Origin: CAZBRS01 sp964494475
Lineage (GTDB): Bacteria; Myxococcota_A; UBA9042; CAZBRS01
Direction of reading: 5' to 3'
Assembly (NCBI GenBank): GCA_964494475.1
Contig: CAZBRS010000018.1
Span: 28,468 to 92,467, forward strand
Length of the DNA stretch: 64,000 nt
In this document: one piece after another, positions 40,012 to 49,798 of the stretch
How positions within the stretch are numbered: position 1 is the first letter of the stretch
How the letters are laid out: every line of letters begins with the position of its first letter
Made by a program: the position numbers and the translations under genes
The notes under the pieces: generated by a model
Database searches by the model: none
What the model saw: only the letters and a program-made list of their open reading frames with translations
What the model was told of the DNA's origin: nothing

Positions 40012-40587
40012 TCAGCGCCCCAGGTCGTTGACCCAGCGCTGCACGGTCGAGGGAAACGCCGCTGCGCGTTCGGTCAGGGTCTCTCGGTTCAGGTTTTCGA
40101 GGTTCGGCTCGCCGAACGGCTCGCGTTCGTGCTGCAGGCGGCGCAGGTACGCCAGGTCGAGCAGGGCCTTCTCGGGGGTGGCCAGCAGTCCGCTTGGGGT
40201 CGCCTCGAAGCCGGTGTAGAGGCGGGGCGCGATGCGGTGGAACTCGAGCTCGCCCAGGCCGGTCGTGACGCGGCCCGGGCGCCCGAGCGTGACGCAGGTC
40301 ACGACCGCGGGGGCCTGGTCCAGCACGCCGTGCAGGAACAGGGCGTGCTCGAGGGAGATGTAGGCGGGGCGGAGGGCGCACGCTGCAGCCTCCAGGGACG
40401 GCGGGCGCAGGCCGTTGGCGTACAGCTCGGGGCCCACCCGCAGGAGCAACCTGCGCGCCAGCAGGCGCTGGGCGGCCTTGCGCGCGGCGTCTCGCTCCAG
40501 GTGGCCGAGCTTCATGAGGTCGGCCAGGTGGAAGAAGGGCCGACCCTCGTTCAGGACTCGCACCCAGTCACCGAGCGAGGCGCTCAC
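40012..40587 (-). CDS. AbiEi-family antitoxin-like protein
   Basis: This 191-residue protein has the AbiEi layout: a winged-helix front (FHLADLMKLGHLERDAARKA, then LLLRVGPELYANG) and a second domain with YISLEHALFLHGVLDQAPAV, VTLGRPGRV and TPEKALLDLAYLRR. AbiEi binds DNA and, with AbiEii, forms a type IV toxin-antitoxin/abortive phage-defence pair. It starts at GTG 40587, overlapping the stop of the partner gene by four bases (GTGA). Unusually, the nucleotidyltransferase gene comes first. Confidence 0.82.
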   Translation of the reverse strand: MSASLGDWVRVLNEGRPFFHLADLMKLGHLERDAARKAAQRLLARRLLLRVGPELYANGLRPPSLEAAACALRPAYISLEHALFLHGVLDQAPAVVTCVTLGRPGRVTTGLGELEFHRIAPRLYTGFEATPSGLLATPEKALLDLAYLRRLQHEREPFGEPNLENLNRETLTERAAAFPSTVQRWVNDLGR

Positions 40588-41399
40588 CGGAGCACCTCGT
40601 CGAGGACTCTGCGCGTCGCGGCGCGCACGGTCTGGTAGCCGTCGGTTTCGAGCAGTCGACGCGTCGGCCCGGGAAGGAAGCGTCCCAGCTCGTCGACGAG
40701 ATCGTGACCGTCCAGTTCGGTGAGCCGGCACCGCAGGGACTCCAGGGGGGCCGCGGTTCCGTAGTCGGCGAACTTCTGGTGGGCCAGTCCGACGTCGATC
40801 GGGACGTGCAGGATGTCGGCCAGGAACCACACGTCGAAGAGGTCGCGGGCTTTCAGGTAGGGTCGCTGCGCCAGCGCGTTCACCTTGTCGGCGAGCAGCT
40901 CGCGGGGAGAACAGGCCACGACCAGCGGCCGGGGCGTGTAGGGCTGCACCTCCCGACAGAGCGGCGACGGGCGGGCATCGTGGGCCGGGTACCGGCCTGC
41001 TTCGAGCTTGACGCGCAGCACTTCGCGGGCGCCCAGACGCTGATAGCGGAACCACCAGGTGCGCAGGCGGCCCCCGGCGCCCGGTTTGGGCGCATCGAGG
41101 CGCGCGTCACCGGGGCCGAGCACGCTTGCCAGGCGACCGGCGGCGCTGCGTGCCGCGTCGGCCATCAACCGATCGAGCTCGTCGTCGGAGAGGTGGTTCG
41201 TGACCAGGTCGAGATCTTCCGAGTAGCGATAGCCGCCGTGCACCAGCCGCACGCACGTGCCCCCCTGGAAGGCAAGCCGTAGCGAGAGCGGCGCAGCGTA
41301 CAACGCGTCGAGCAGGAAGAACTGGATGGCCTCCATGGCGACGATGCGGGCAGAGACGCCTTCTGCGGTCGCGCGCGCTTCGATCTCGTGCCACGTCAT
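40584..41399 (-). CDS. AbiEii-family nucleotidyltransferase toxin-like protein
   Basis: This 271-residue protein has the polymerase-beta-like nucleotidyltransferase signature: LAFQGGTCVRLVHGG followed by RYSEDLDLVTN, whose two Asp bind the metal, and later SPRELLADKVNALAQRPYLK and ARDLFDVWFL, the AbiEii helix block. Related toxins modify tRNA or block growth upon phage infection. I chose ATG 41399 because a good promoter ends 22 bases upstream and AGTAGGT lies before the ATG; a frame start at 41489 would lie upstream of that promoter. It is coupled with AbiEi. Confidence 0.85.
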   Translation of the reverse strand: MTWHEIEARATAEGVSARIVAMEAIQFFLLDALYAAPLSLRLAFQGGTCVRLVHGGYRYSEDLDLVTNHLSDDELDRLMADAARSAAGRLASVLGPGDARLDAPKPGAGGRLRTWWFRYQRLGAREVLRVKLEAGRYPAHDARPSPLCREVQPYTPRPLVVACSPRELLADKVNALAQRPYLKARDLFDVWFLADILHVPIDVGLAHQKFADYGTAAPLESLRCRLTELDGHDLVDELGRFLPGPTRRLLETDGYQTVRAATRRVLDEVLR

Positions 41400-41420
41400 G
41401 AAGGACCTACTTTCGTTGCG

Positions 41421-41449
41421 AGAATAAGACAGATGCGTCCCAAATGCAA
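41421..41449 (-). promoter_or_regulatory. Promoter of the AbiE-type pair
   Basis: Minus strand: TTGCAT (41449-41444), 17-base spacer and TATTCT (41426-41421), 21 bases before the ATG at 41399. The surrounding bases are AT-rich relative to neighbours. Confidence 0.65.
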
Positions 41450-41477
41450 AACGAACTGTCGCGTCGGAATGGTCGGA

Positions 41478-41498
41478 GGGCAGGCGCAAGGCCTGCCC
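41478..41498. repeat. Short palindromic interspersed-type repeat
   Basis: GGGCAGGC (41478-41485) and GCCTGCCC (41491-41498) flank the 5-base loop GCAAG, followed by CTACG. The bases match a palindrome often found between genes in many high-GC bacterial genomes (GTAGGGGCAGGCCTTGCG read in reverse). It lies between the divergent AbiE-type pair and the aminotransferase. Confidence 0.6.
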
Positions 41499-41558
41499 CT
41501 ACGGTCTTGCAGGGGCGCTGGAAACGCGCTAGACGTCGTGCCGAACGCCGGGGGACGC

Positions 41559-42689
41559 ATGAAGCCCTTCATCGTCATGGAGCTGCTGGCCCGTGCGCAG
41601 GCCCTGGAGGCCGCGGGGCACTCGGTCATCCACATGGAGGTGGGCGAGCCCGATCTGCCGCCTCCGGAGGTGTGCCGGCGGGCGGCGGTCGAGGCCGTGC
41701 TCGCGAACCGCAACCGGTACTCGCACAGCTTCGGCCTGCTCGAACTGCGCGAGGCCATCGCGGGGTACTACCGCGAGGTCCATGGCGTCGAGGTGCCGGC
41801 GCGCCGCGTCGTGGCCACCACGGGCACGTCGGGGGCGTTCCTCTTGGTCTTGAGCGGCCTCGTGCCGCGCGGGGCTCGCGTGGCCGTCACCGATCCGGGG
41901 TATCCCTGCTACCCCAACTTCTTCGAGGTGCTCGGCCTCGAGACCGTGCGTATCCCGGTCGACGCGGCCGACGGCTTCCGGCCTCGCGTCGACCGCCTCG
42001 ACGCGGCGCTCGCCGAGGGGCCCATCGCGGCCATGATCCTGACCAGCCCCTCGAACCCGACGGGGGCCATGCTGTCCCGCGACGCGTACCGGGCCGTGCT
42101 GGAGCGCATCCCGCTCGTGATCTCGGACGAGATCTACCAGGGCATCGTGGTGGCCGACGGCGTCGACGAGTTCACCGGCGCGGAGTTCGGCGAGCGCGTG
42201 GTGGTCATCGACGGCTTCTCGAAGAAGTGGTCGTTGACGGGGGGGCGCCTGGGTTGGGCGGTGGTCCCCGAGGCGTCGCTCGAGGCGCTCACCATGCTCA
42301 CGCAGAACCTGTTCATCTGCCCGCCCACCATGACGCAGCACGCGGGCGTGGCGGCGCTGTCGACCGCGGGGCTCGCCGAGGTGCGGGCGCGGCGGGCGCT
42401 CTACCGCGAGCGCGTCGACGCAGTCGTGGCGGCCGTCGAGGGCCTGGGCCTCACCGTGCCCTGCCGTCCGCAGGGCGCCTTCTATCTATACGTCGACGTG
42501 GGGTCGGTCACCGACGACGCCTACGCCTTCTGCTTCGACCTGCTCGATCGCGGCTACGTGGCCGTCACGCCGGGGGCCGACTTCGGCCTGCACCGCGCGG
42601 CCACCCACGTGCGCCTCTCGCTCGCGAACAGCCTGCCGAACCTGCTCGAGGGGGTGCGCCGGATGGGAGCCTACCTCCGGGATCGCTGA
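41559..42689 (+). CDS. PLP-dependent aminotransferase, class I/II
   Basis: This 376-residue enzyme transfers an amino group from an amino acid to a 2-oxo acid. Visible: the substrate region HMEVGEPDLPPP, the PLP ring stack TGTSGAFL, TSPSNPTGAMLS, VISDEIYQGIV (Asp and Tyr to the PLP ring), the Schiff-base Lys in DGFSKKWSLTGGRLGW, and the Arg of THVRLSLANS that binds the carboxylate. It looks nearest to the aspartate-type (I-gamma) group. GGGGGACGC precedes the ATG; a GTG at 41538 would add seven residues (VPNAGGR) and cannot be excluded. The adjacent nadB gene consumes aspartate, so a link to aspartate metabolism is possible. Confidence 0.88.
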   Translation: MKPFIVMELLARAQALEAAGHSVIHMEVGEPDLPPPEVCRRAAVEAVLANRNRYSHSFGLLELREAIAGYYREVHGVEVPARRVVATTGTSGAFLLVLSGLVPRGARVAVTDPGYPCYPNFFEVLGLETVRIPVDAADGFRPRVDRLDAALAEGPIAAMILTSPSNPTGAMLSRDAYRAVLERIPLVISDEIYQGIVVADGVDEFTGAEFGERVVVIDGFSKKWSLTGGRLGWAVVPEASLEALTMLTQNLFICPPTMTQHAGVAALSTAGLAEVRARRALYRERVDAVVAAVEGLGLTVPCRPQGAFYLYVDVGSVTDDAYAFCFDLLDRGYVAVTPGADFGLHRAATHVRLSLANSLPNLLEGVRRMGAYLRDR

Positions 42690-42710
42690 AGCGCGCCGCC
42701 GTTCGGTCCA

Positions 42711-42739
42711 TTGACCCCCTCGGCCGCTTCCTCGATAAT
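42711..42739 (+). promoter_or_regulatory. Promoter for nadB
   Basis: TTGACC (42711-42716), a 17-base spacer and GATAAT (42734-42739), 43 bases before the ATG at 42783. Confidence 0.65.
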
Positions 42740-42782
42740 CCGCCCCACGAGGCCGACCCGCACCCGGCCAGGAGGCTCCCTG

Positions 42783-44429
42783 ATGGCCACCGATACGACG
42801 ACCCCCGCCCGATCGTGCCCCGACGAGCGCTACGACTTCCTGGTGCTCGGCTCCGGGCTCGCGGCGCTGTCGTTTGCCCTCGAGTGCGCCGAGCACGGCT
42901 CGGTGTGCGTGCTCACCAAGCTGGGCGCCACCGACGCCGCCACCAACTGGGCGCAGGGCGGCCTGGCGGCCGTCAACGACCCCGACGACTCGGTCGACCT
43001 GCACGTGCGCGACACGCTGGCCGCCGGCGCGGGCCTCTGCCGCGAAGACGTGGTGCGATCCATCGTCGCCGAGGGTCCCGCCATCGTCCAGCGCCTGGTC
43101 GCGGCGGGCGTACAGTTCACGCACCGCTCCGACGGCCAGCGCTACGATCTGGGCCGCGAGGGCGGGCACAGCGTGCGGCGCGTGCTGCACGCCGCCGACT
43201 TCACGGGCAAGGCCATCGAGGAGGTGTTGCTCGAGCGGGCGCGCGCGCACCGCAACATCGACGTCTTCGAAGACATGATGGTCGTCGACCTGATCACGGG
43301 CGAGCGCCTGCACGAAGGCGACGGCGAGCCCAACCGCTGCTTCGGCGTCTACGTCATCGACAAGCGCGCGCGCAAGGTGCTGACCGTGCTCGGAAAGGTC
43401 ACGCTGCTGGCCACGGGCGGCGCGGGCAAGGTCTACCTGTACACCACCAACCCCGAGGTGGCCACGGGCGACGGGGTGGCCATGGCCTGGCGCGCGGGCT
43501 GCCGCGTGGCCAACATGGAGTTCTTCCAGTTCCACCCCACCTGCCTGTACCACGTGAAGGAGCGCACCTTCCTGATCAGCGAGGCCCTGCGCGGCGAGGG
43601 CGGAATCCTGCGCAACCTGGCCGGCGAGGCCTTCATGGAGCGCTACACGCCCCAGAAGGAGCTCGCCTCCCGCGACGTGGTGGCGCGCAGCATCGACGCC
43701 GAGCTGAAGCGCACCGGCGACGACCACGCCTGGCTCGACATGACCCACCTCGACGGCGACTTTCTGCAGCAGCGCTTCCCGAACATCGACGAACGCCTGC
43801 GCGCGCTCGGCGTCGACCTGCGGCACGAGCCCATCCCGGTCGTGCCCGCGGCCCACTACCTGTGCGGCGGCGTGGTGGTCGACGTCGACGGCCGCACCAG
43901 CCTCGACGGCCTGCTGGCGGCGGGCGAGGTGGCGTGCACCGGCCTGCACGGCGCCAACCGCCTGGCCTCGAACAGCCTGCTCGAGGCCGCCGCCTGCGGC
44001 TACCGGGCCGCCCGGGTGGCCGTCACCAGCGTTCACGAGGGGCGCGTGCACTTTCCGCGCACGTTGCCCCAGTGGAACGCGCGCTTCACGGTCGAGTCCG
44101 ACGAGGCGGTGGTCATCAGCCAGAACTGGGACGAGATCCGGCGCTTCATGTGGAACTACGTGGGCATCGTGCGCTCGAACAACCGCCTCACGCGTGCCCG
44201 CAAGCGCATTCACTCCCTGCGCGAGGAGATCCGCGCCGACTACTGGAAGTACTTCCCCTCCCAGGATCTGATCGAGCTGCGCAACCTGGCCCAGGTGGCC
44301 GAGCTGATCATCGAGTGCGCCCAGGCGCGTCGCGAGAGCCGCGGGCTGCACTACACGCTCGACTACCCGGAGCGCGACGACGCGCTCTTCCTGCGCGACA
44401 CGATCCTCTGGCGCGGACGGGCCTCGTAG
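42783..44429 (+). CDS. nadB: L-aspartate oxidase
   Basis: This 548-residue flavoenzyme oxidises L-aspartate to iminoaspartate, the first step of de novo NAD synthesis. The FAD motif is VLGSGLAALSFA (residues 21-32), followed by TNWAQGGLAAV with the conserved substrate-loop residues, RRVLHAADFTGKAIE, EFFQFHPTCLY and LISEALRGEGG (active-site Glu and Arg), CGGVVVDVDGRTSLDGLLAAGE and GLHGANRLASNSLLE. These separate it from succinate dehydrogenase flavoproteins, which it resembles. The size fits the family (about 530-550). nadA and nadC are not nearby. It has its own promoter and ends 18 bases from the convergent glnA. Confidence 0.95.
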   Translation: MATDTTTPARSCPDERYDFLVLGSGLAALSFALECAEHGSVCVLTKLGATDAATNWAQGGLAAVNDPDDSVDLHVRDTLAAGAGLCREDVVRSIVAEGPAIVQRLVAAGVQFTHRSDGQRYDLGREGGHSVRRVLHAADFTGKAIEEVLLERARAHRNIDVFEDMMVVDLITGERLHEGDGEPNRCFGVYVIDKRARKVLTVLGKVTLLATGGAGKVYLYTTNPEVATGDGVAMAWRAGCRVANMEFFQFHPTCLYHVKERTFLISEALRGEGGILRNLAGEAFMERYTPQKELASRDVVARSIDAELKRTGDDHAWLDMTHLDGDFLQQRFPNIDERLRALGVDLRHEPIPVVPAAHYLCGGVVVDVDGRTSLDGLLAAGEVACTGLHGANRLASNSLLEAAACGYRAARVAVTSVHEGRVHFPRTLPQWNARFTVESDEAVVISQNWDEIRRFMWNYVGIVRSNNRLTRARKRIHSLREEIRADYWKYFPSQDLIELRNLAQVAELIIECAQARRESRGLHYTLDYPERDDALFLRDTILWRGRAS

Positions 44430-44447
44430 GGGCTCCCACGCGGTCCG

Positions 44448-45869
44448 TCAGCAGTTGTAGTACAGCTCGAACTCGTAGGGGTGCGGCCGGCGCTGCAGCT
44501 CGTTCACCTCGCGCTCGCGCTTGGCTTTGATCCACGCGGTGACGGTGTCGGAGGTGACGATGCCCGGGTCGGTCAGGAAGGCGTGATCGGCCTCGAGGGC
44601 GTCGAGCGCGGCCTCCAGGCTGGTGGGCAGCGATTTGAGGTCGGCGCGGCCGGTCTCGAAGATGTTCTCGTCGTAGGGCCCGAAGCCCAGGGCCGAGGGG
44701 TCGAGCTTCTGGCGCATGCCGTCGACGCCGGCCGCCAGCATGGCCGCCATGGCCAGGTAGGGGTTGCAGGTGGCGTCGGGGGGGCGGAACTCGAAGCGCT
44801 TGTCGTGGGGGTCGCGCGCGTACTTGGGGATGCGGATGGCCGCCGAGCGGTTGGCCAGCGAGAAGAAGAGCTGCACGGGGGCTTCGAAGCCCGGCACCAG
44901 GCGCTTGAAGCTGTTGGTCGAGGGGTTCGTGAAGGCCAGAATGGCCGGCCCGTGCCGGAGCACGCCCGCGATGTAGGACAGGCCCTCGGGGCTGAAGTCG
45001 GCGTAGCCGCCCTTCTTGTAGAACACGGGCTTCGAGCCCTTGAACAGGTGCTGGTGGAAGTGCATGCCCGAGCCCGCCACGTTGTAGAGCGGCTTGGGCA
45101 TGAACGTGGCCGTGAGGCCGTGCTTCTTGGCGATCTGCTTCACGAAGTACTTGACGATCTGCACGCGGTCGGCCGACTCGAGCAGCGGGCCCTGCTCGAG
45201 CTCGATCTCGGACTGGCCCGCCGCGCCCACTTCGTGGTGGTGGTACTTCACGGGCACGCCGATGGACTGCAGCGCGTCGCTCATCTCGGAGCGCACGTTG
45301 AGGTAGCGATCGCGGTCGGGGGCCACCAGGTAGCCGCGCTGGGCCGGGATCAGCTCGGGGGCGTTGGTCGAGGCGCTGAGCCCGCCCACGTCGGCCTCTT
45401 CGGAGGCGATGTCGTAGTGCGCCACGCCCGGGCCGTTCTTGTACGACACGCGCTCGAACAGGTAGAACTCGAACTCGGGCCCCCACTGCGACGCGTCGGC
45501 CAGGCCCGACGAGACCATGTGCGCATGGGCGCGGCGCAGGATCGAGCGCGGGTCGCGCGCGAAGCCGGCGTGGGTGTCGGGCTCGACCACGTCGCAGAAG
45601 AACGACAGCGTGGGCACCTGGAAGAACGGATCGACCCAGCCCGTGTCGAGCAGGGGCTTCAGCACCATGTCGCCGCTCTCGACGGCCTTGAAGCCGGGGA
45701 TGCTCGACGCGTCGAAGCCGGTGCCCTTGTCGATCTTCTTGGGGTCGACGTGGTGCGTCGAGACCGTCATGTGATGCAGGCCGCCGTACAGATCGGTGAA
45801 CTTCAGGTCGATCTGCCGGATGCCGTGCTTGACGATGTACGAGTTCAGTTCGTCGGTCGCGGTGAACAT
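44448..45869 (-). CDS. glnA: Type I glutamine synthetase
   Basis: This 473-residue enzyme makes glutamine from glutamate, ammonia and ATP. Signatures: FDASSIPGFKAVESGD, ATP/metal region EFEFYLFE, VKYHHHEVGAAGQSEIE, MPKPLYNVAGSGMHFHQHL, the Arg loop NRSAAIRIPKY and EFRPPDATCNPYLAMAAML. In adenylylated (I-beta) enzymes the loop reads NLYDLP; here it is ENIFETGRADLKSLP, with Phe at the Tyr position, so AMP addition by GlnE is not possible at this site. The protein is close to I-beta in length and order otherwise. A promoter is not clear; it stands between convergent nadB and the codirectional hybrid kinase. Confidence 0.95.
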   Translation of the reverse strand: MFTATDELNSYIVKHGIRQIDLKFTDLYGGLHHMTVSTHHVDPKKIDKGTGFDASSIPGFKAVESGDMVLKPLLDTGWVDPFFQVPTLSFFCDVVEPDTHAGFARDPRSILRRAHAHMVSSGLADASQWGPEFEFYLFERVSYKNGPGVAHYDIASEEADVGGLSASTNAPELIPAQRGYLVAPDRDRYLNVRSEMSDALQSIGVPVKYHHHEVGAAGQSEIELEQGPLLESADRVQIVKYFVKQIAKKHGLTATFMPKPLYNVAGSGMHFHQHLFKGSKPVFYKKGGYADFSPEGLSYIAGVLRHGPAILAFTNPSTNSFKRLVPGFEAPVQLFFSLANRSAAIRIPKYARDPHDKRFEFRPPDATCNPYLAMAAMLAAGVDGMRQKLDPSALGFGPYDENIFETGRADLKSLPTSLEAALDALEADHAFLTDPGIVTSDTVTAWIKAKREREVNELQRRPHPYEFELYYNC

Positions 45870-45957
45870 GCTCCCTCCGCAGCGCTGCCGCCCTCGAGGG
45901 GCGAACGGCCTCCACGCTTAGCACCGGGCAGGGGAGAGGGCAAGGATTCTCGCGAGG

Positions 45958-48120
<2,163 letters not shown>

Positions 48121-48276
48121 GGCGCCTTCCCCCTGCGTACGAAGCCACCCGGCGGGCTATACTTCGAGGGTCGGGCTTTTTCCTGGGCTTGTCAATCGGG
48201 CGCGCGCTGGCCAAGCCTGCCCGCGCGGGAGTAGGATGCCCGAGGCGTCGGGCCCAGGGAGGGAGGGGAGGCGAGC

Positions 48277-49701
48277 ATGGATCGTGGCAAGGTGATCGCG
48301 GTGGCGTTGCTTTCGGTCGCGCTGGCCTGCGGCTCCAGCGGGGCCGGGGAGGCGGACGGCGGACGAGACCTCGGAGGTGAGGTCGACGTATCGTGGGGCG
48401 ACGGCCCGGGCCCGGCCGAGCCCGGCGAGGTCGTCGGGAAGGACTCGGAGGGGGACCAGAAGGAGGAGGTCGCGGCGCCGGACCTCGGCGCGGACCCGGG
48501 AGCCGAGCCCGCCGAGGCCGCCGACGCGCCGCCCGAGGTCCAGGTGGCCGAAGACCCGGGCCCGGACGCGGCCGACGATCCCGGATCGCCGCCCGACGTG
48601 CCCGCCGACACCAGCGGGCCCTGCCTCGCGGACCCGCCCGTCGCGGCCGACGGGCCGCGCACCGTGCTCGTGACGCACCCCTTCTCGGAAGAGAGCGGCG
48701 TGTGCGGGCGCGGCCTCGAGGTGCTGCGGCTCGAGACCGACGGCGCCCTGGTCACCACGGGCACCGTGCTCGACGTGGGCAGCTGCCCCTGGCGCGTGGT
48801 CTTCTCGCCCGACGGACGGCTGGTGCTGGTCGTGAACAACAACAACGACCCCCAGGCGGGCGATCGTGGCGTGGTCGTGCTGCGCCACCACGCCGACGGC
48901 TCGCTCGAGATCGTGAACGAGCTGAAGGAGTTCGCGTTCCGGGCCGTCGACGACGTGGCCTTCTCGCTGGACGGCACGCGCGCCTACGTGACCGACAACA
49001 ACGTGGTGGGCGAGGGCGGCGTGCACGTGCTGGCCGTGAACCCCGGCTGCAACGCCAGCTACGTCTCGTGGATCGATCTGCACCACGCCTCGTCCATCGC
49101 CATGCTGCCGGGCGGCCTCCACGCGGCCGTGATGGCGGGGCCGGTGTGGAACGACACGAAGGACCTGGCGTTCCTCGACCTCGAGAGCGGCACGGTGGCC
49201 GGGCAGACCTCGAACTTCTCGGACTTCGTCTCGGCCTTCTCGCTGGGCGTGCCGCCCGACGGGCGCACCCTGGTGGTGCCGAACGCGTCGGCGTTCTCGG
49301 AGCTGGCCGATACGTTGACCGTGATGTCGCTCACGCTGACCAATGGCGTGCCCGTGCCTGCCATCCAGCAGGTGGTGACCGACGTGTACCAGCCCACCGA
49401 GCTGATCTTCTCGCCCGACGGCACCAAGATGCTGGCCACCACCTTCGATGGCGACAGCGTGCGCTGGTTCCACGTGGCCGAGGACGGCGACCTGAGCGAC
49501 GGCGGCAACGTGACCGGCATCGGCCTGGCCGACCGCGCCGACATGCTGCGTCGCGGGCCCCTGGCAGGCTACGTGGTGGTCTCGTCGGTCACCGACGTGG
49601 CGCGCCTGCGCTTCACCGCCACGGGCCTGGAGAAGATGCCCAAGCTGGCCCTGGGTGAGGGTTCGGACAAGATCTGCGGCGACATCGCGATCGAACCGTA
49701 A
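48277..49701 (+). CDS. Lipoprotein with acidic linker and beta-propeller
   Basis: This 474-residue protein has a signal peptide, lipobox SVALAC (Cys18), an acidic/Pro linker (about 20-115) rich in DPG and PAEA units, and then a propeller with blades like WRVVFSPDGRLVLVVNNN, DVAFSLDGTRAYVTDNN and ELIFSPDGTKMLATT. The FSPDG strands are those of the YVTN/lactonase-type fold. Four Cys near the domain edges may pair. A ribosome binding site (GGGAGG) precedes the ATG by about ten bases. Divergent from the hybrid kinase; the gap 48121-48276 shows no convincing pair of promoter boxes. Confidence 0.75.
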   Translation: MDRGKVIAVALLSVALACGSSGAGEADGGRDLGGEVDVSWGDGPGPAEPGEVVGKDSEGDQKEEVAAPDLGADPGAEPAEAADAPPEVQVAEDPGPDAADDPGSPPDVPADTSGPCLADPPVAADGPRTVLVTHPFSEESGVCGRGLEVLRLETDGALVTTGTVLDVGSCPWRVVFSPDGRLVLVVNNNNDPQAGDRGVVVLRHHADGSLEIVNELKEFAFRAVDDVAFSLDGTRAYVTDNNVVGEGGVHVLAVNPGCNASYVSWIDLHHASSIAMLPGGLHAAVMAGPVWNDTKDLAFLDLESGTVAGQTSNFSDFVSAFSLGVPPDGRTLVVPNASAFSELADTLTVMSLTLTNGVPVPAIQQVVTDVYQPTELIFSPDGTKMLATTFDGDSVRWFHVAEDGDLSDGGNVTGIGLADRADMLRRGPLAGYVVVSSVTDVARLRFTATGLEKMPKLALGEGSDKICGDIAIEP

Positions 49702-49743
49702 CCTCAGCGTTGCAGACAACGTTCCCGTTCTCAGGTTCGTGAC

Positions 49744-49769
49744 CCCCCTCTCCATCGATGGAGAGGGGG
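49744..49769. repeat. Perfect 26-base palindrome
   Basis: CCCCCTCTCCAT and its mirror complement meet at ATCGAT (centre 49756/49757); every base pairs. It is followed by GATGGGGGTGAG. It lies between the propeller lipoprotein and the GH106-like gene and may terminate the first or be a member of a mobile palindromic repeat family seen in other genomes. Confidence 0.8.
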
Positions 49770-49798
49770 ATGGGGGTGAGGTCATCGTGGGAGGGATC

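Noticed and set aside
48121..48276. Divergent promoter between hybrid kinase and propeller lipoprotein
   Set aside because: TTGACA-like and TATAGC-like boxes exist but are spaced 28 bases apart, too far for one promoter.
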